Made by a program: the position numbers and the translations under genes
From: Promethearchaeia archaeon
Lineage (GTDB): Archaea > Asgardarchaeota > Lokiarchaeia > Sigyniarchaeales > SOKP01
Length of the DNA: 64,000 bases
Assembly: GCA_029856145.1 (NCBI GenBank)
Contig: JAHQWK010000028.1
Coordinates: 1-64,000, forward strand
Direction: 5' to 3'
The notes under the pieces: generated by a model
What the model saw: only the letters and a program-made list of their open reading frames with translations
Told to the model about the DNA's origin: nothing
Databases searched by the model: none
Part shown: positions 61,632 to 64,000 of the stretch, piece after piece
Position numbering within the stretch: position 1 is the stretch's first letter
Layout: the number at the start of each line of letters is the position of its first letter

Positions 61632-63992
61632 CTAAATTCTATGAGATTCTCTGGCAATTATTTCATCCTGTAATTCTCTCCCTATGGTGGTGAAGTATGC
61701 ATTATAGCCTGTTACTCTAACTAAAAGATTCTTATAATTTTCAGGATGTTTTTGAGCATCTTTTAACATTTCAGAATCGAGCATATTGACTTGTAAGGCA
61801 GTGCCTCCGTTTTCTATATAACCTCTTAAATAAGCTTTAAATTTCTCTTTATGCTCCGGATCTTCAATTATAGATGGATTAAAGGTAATTGTATGGCTTG
61901 CTCCATTGGGTAAATAATTAATATATTCTCCAGTTTCAGTTTTTCCTCCTAATACTTTACCAACAGAATTAGTAACTGCTGTAGGTCCTTTTTTATCAGC
62001 TCCATCAGTAGGACAGATTGCATTTGATAGAAATGATCCCTTATTTCGCCCATTTGGTGTTGCTATTGTATAACTAGCATCTGCTCCAGCCCAGTAGTTC
62101 CATGATAACATTCCAGGACGATATTGATAATTAGTTGGTGTTTTATATTTCCAACATTCTTCAGACCATATTTCCATTACTTTTTTAGAAAATTCATCAG
62201 CATCATCCTCATCGTTCCCATATTTAGGAGTTTTATTCATTAAGTAGGTTTGCATTACTTCGTTTCCCTTGAAGTCATTTTTAATAGCTTCTTTAATTAG
62301 TGCTATTGTATATTTCTTATCCTCATATACAAGCTTCTTAATTGATAGTAATGAATCTACTGTTGTAGCAAATCCCACTCCTTCAACAGTAACAAATTTT
62401 AATTCAGGACCCCCATTGATAATATCTAAACCTTGCTCTATGCATCCTCGAACAATAGATGATAAGTATGGAGTGCGAATAAAATCCCCTCGAAGTTCTT
62501 CGCACATATTATTTATATCCACAGTATACTTAATAATAAATTTAACTTGTTCTTTCCAAGCGTTATAAAATTCTTCCCATGTTTGAAAATTTTCAGCATC
62601 TCCCGTTTCTGGTCCGATTTGTTCTCCAAGTTTAGTAGCAATATCATTCCCAGGCATATTTTTGCCATTCCATAGTGTTAACTCTATAGATTTAGTTAAA
62701 TTAGGATTACAATTTACAGTTCCACTTCTATCATTACCTTGCATAGTATTTTCTAGACAACCTACTACTCCATAATTCCAAGCTTCTTCTTCAGGAATAC
62801 CTTCTTTAACCATTCCAGCAATACTTCTCTCGTCAAAATTCAGAATGAATGGAGCTCCTTGAGCTCTCGAAATCATATTTACTAATATATCCAAAAGTTT
62901 ATCCGGAGAATTTCTATGAATTCTTACGTTAGGTTTAGGCTCAAGACTCGGATACCATGAATCTATGACTTCAAGCATAATGTAGGTAAGTTCATTTGTT
63001 AAATCCTCTCCATTTGAGCCACATCCAGAAAGTGTTATAATTTGACCGTATCCGGATAATATTCCCTGATTACCAACTCTAATCATTGCATCATACACAG
63101 TATTACAATGAAACCAAAAACTACCTAAAATATCTCTTGTAAATTCTTTAGTGATTGCTTTTTGTTCAATAACATCCTTTTTATACAAATCCCATAAATA
63201 CTGATCAATTCTTCCAAAAGAGAGGCCTGGTCCGGGGTATGATTCTTCAGCCATTACTAACATGTGAGTGAGCCACACTGCTTGAACTCCTTGCCAAAAA
63301 GTCTCAGCCGGTTCCCATGGCACTCTTTCTAAATTCTTTGCCATTTGTTCAAATTCTTCAACAATTTCAGGCTTTTTTTCCTCCTTTTTTAACCTTCGAC
63401 ATTCTTCAGCGTATTTTTTTGCTAATTTCCTCGGAATTTCTGCTGAGATCATCATTGCCCTAAGTTCTTCCCCTTTTGGTCCCTTTTTTTCCTCTTTGCT
63501 AAGTCTTTCGTATTTCGTCTTAGCTTTTTCATAAATATATTTAAATCCTTTTTTAACCACAGTTTCATAATCAGGTATAATATGACCTGGAATTGCTCCT
63601 AGATTTCCGAAACCAGATTTATGGTACTTAAAAACAGCTTCTCTATTTCTTATATTTTTCTTCCAATATTCTTTTGTTTCTTCCTCATTAAAACATCTGC
63701 TTAATTGAGTATTAAATCTCCCACCTACAATTAAGTCATTTTCAGAAATAATTTCGTGAGGAATATAGTTAAGCATAACTTTTTCGAGAAAAGTGGCTCT
63801 ACGTTCTGTTAGAGATAATTCCCAAAAATTATCTGGTAATTCAACAGGTATAGCCATTGATCTAAAAGATGAAGCAAATACACCCTGATCATTTTTTCCC
63901 AATACCTGAATATAATAATATACTTCAGGATTAATATACCAATCTCCCTCATGGAAAACGATATCCCAATCTGTTCCTGTTGTAAATGACAT
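61632..63992 (-). CDS. Glycyl-radical enzyme, divergent, of unknown substrate
   Basis: The protein has 786 aa from ATG 63992 (close to the window edge; a longer N-terminus is possible). The glycyl-radical site RVTGYNAYF is at Gly762, and the thiyl Cys is Cys412 in VVGCLENTMQG. The Glu two residues after the Cys (Glu414) matches the C-x-E pair of eliminases and decarboxylases (glycerol and choline lyases, hydroxyphenylacetate decarboxylase) rather than PFL, but the usual Pro after it is Asn. The N-terminal ~50 residues (VFHEGDWYINPEVYYYIQVL) do not resemble those families. The activase gene next door has the matching two-cluster insert. The substrate cannot be predicted. Confidence 0.9.
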   Translation of the reverse strand: MSFTTGTDWDIVFHEGDWYINPEVYYYIQVLGKNDQGVFASSFRSMAIPVELPDNFWELSLTERRATFLEKVMLNYIPHEIISENDLIVGGRFNTQLSRCFNEEETKEYWKKNIRNREAVFKYHKSGFGNLGAIPGHIIPDYETVVKKGFKYIYEKAKTKYERLSKEEKKGPKGEELRAMMISAEIPRKLAKKYAEECRRLKKEEKKPEIVEEFEQMAKNLERVPWEPAETFWQGVQAVWLTHMLVMAEESYPGPGLSFGRIDQYLWDLYKKDVIEQKAITKEFTRDILGSFWFHCNTVYDAMIRVGNQGILSGYGQIITLSGCGSNGEDLTNELTYIMLEVIDSWYPSLEPKPNVRIHRNSPDKLLDILVNMISRAQGAPFILNFDERSIAGMVKEGIPEEEAWNYGVVGCLENTMQGNDRSGTVNCNPNLTKSIELTLWNGKNMPGNDIATKLGEQIGPETGDAENFQTWEEFYNAWKEQVKFIIKYTVDINNMCEELRGDFIRTPYLSSIVRGCIEQGLDIINGGPELKFVTVEGVGFATTVDSLLSIKKLVYEDKKYTIALIKEAIKNDFKGNEVMQTYLMNKTPKYGNDEDDADEFSKKVMEIWSEECWKYKTPTNYQYRPGMLSWNYWAGADASYTIATPNGRNKGSFLSNAICPTDGADKKGPTAVTNSVGKVLGGKTETGEYINYLPNGASHTITFNPSIIEDPEHKEKFKAYLRGYIENGGTALQVNMLDSEMLKDAQKHPENYKNLLVRVTGYNAYFTTIGRELQDEIIARESHRI

Positions 63993-64000
63993 ATATTGGT

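Noticed and set aside
1..64000. tRNA, rRNA or CRISPR array
   Set aside because: I looked for GTTCRAATC-type T-loop strings and for evenly spaced repeats on both strands and saw none. A covariance search could still find one.

Overview
The window is AT-rich archaeal DNA. The archaeal identity rests on the P-stalk and SecY genes (uL11-uL1-uL10/P0-P1, then secY), an archaeal uS2, the ether-lipid genes for GGGP synthase, DGGGP synthase and geranylgeranyl reductase, and tetrahydromethanopterin genes (beta-RFAP synthase and an MptD-like protein). Zinc-ribbon, M28 and HAAS/PadR paralogues, a glycyl-radical enzyme and a CooC-type ATPase fit an anaerobe. An Asgard (Lokiarchaeia-like) genome is my best guess; that is inference, because no eukaryotic signature gene lies in the window.

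Layout. 1-3.7 kb: the end of a membrane protein, a winged-helix/zinc-ribbon regulator, a damaged ribbon-helix-helix gene and an unknown two-gene operon. 3.7-10.4 kb: a gene of more than 2,000 codons with acidic calcium-loop-like motifs, three hydrophobic glycine-rich blocks and a C-terminal zinc-ribbon plus nuclease-like module, followed by a small unknown gene behind a perfect palindrome. I consider this the best candidate for an undescribed system (polymorphic-toxin-like). 10.5-14.9 kb: secY and the ribosomal stalk operon, with an apparent frameshift in uL11. 15-20 kb: a V4R-like sensor, CheB, an FAH-family enzyme, a ThiW transporter subunit and adenylate kinase. 20-26 kb: shikimate genes aroD, aroK and aroE mixed with a GH57 enzyme, a flavin reductase and a gamma-carbonic-anhydrase-like protein, plus remains of a second aroK and a zinc-ribbon gene broken by a 32-nt hairpin insertion.

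26-35 kb: three tandem zinc-ribbon membrane proteins, thymidylate kinase, an M28 peptidase, an HD protein, uS2, CooC and the radical SAM/DUF4130 pair. 35-43 kb: an HTH/RHH regulator with its operator, an N6-DNA methyltransferase, two more M28 membrane peptidases around a QueG-like protein, a TauE-type permease and an anSME-like radical SAM protein whose SEC-C tail lies behind an in-frame stop. 43-47 kb: an archaeal lipid operon (polyprenol-kinase-like protein, geranylgeranyl reductase, GGGP synthase, DGGGP synthase). 47-54.6 kb: a second methyltransferase, a PadR/HAAS membrane-protein pair, a thiolase-like protein, a DUF998-like protein, a second HAAS protein and a 45-residue membrane peptide.

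54.8-59.6 kb: LarE, an AIR-synthase-related protein, beta-RFAP synthase, MptD-like protein and DUF447, suggesting C1-carrier and cofactor synthesis. 59.6-64 kb: a glycyl-radical enzyme, its activase and an FMN-binding protein in one operon. No tRNA, rRNA, CRISPR array or recognisable transposase was found by eye.
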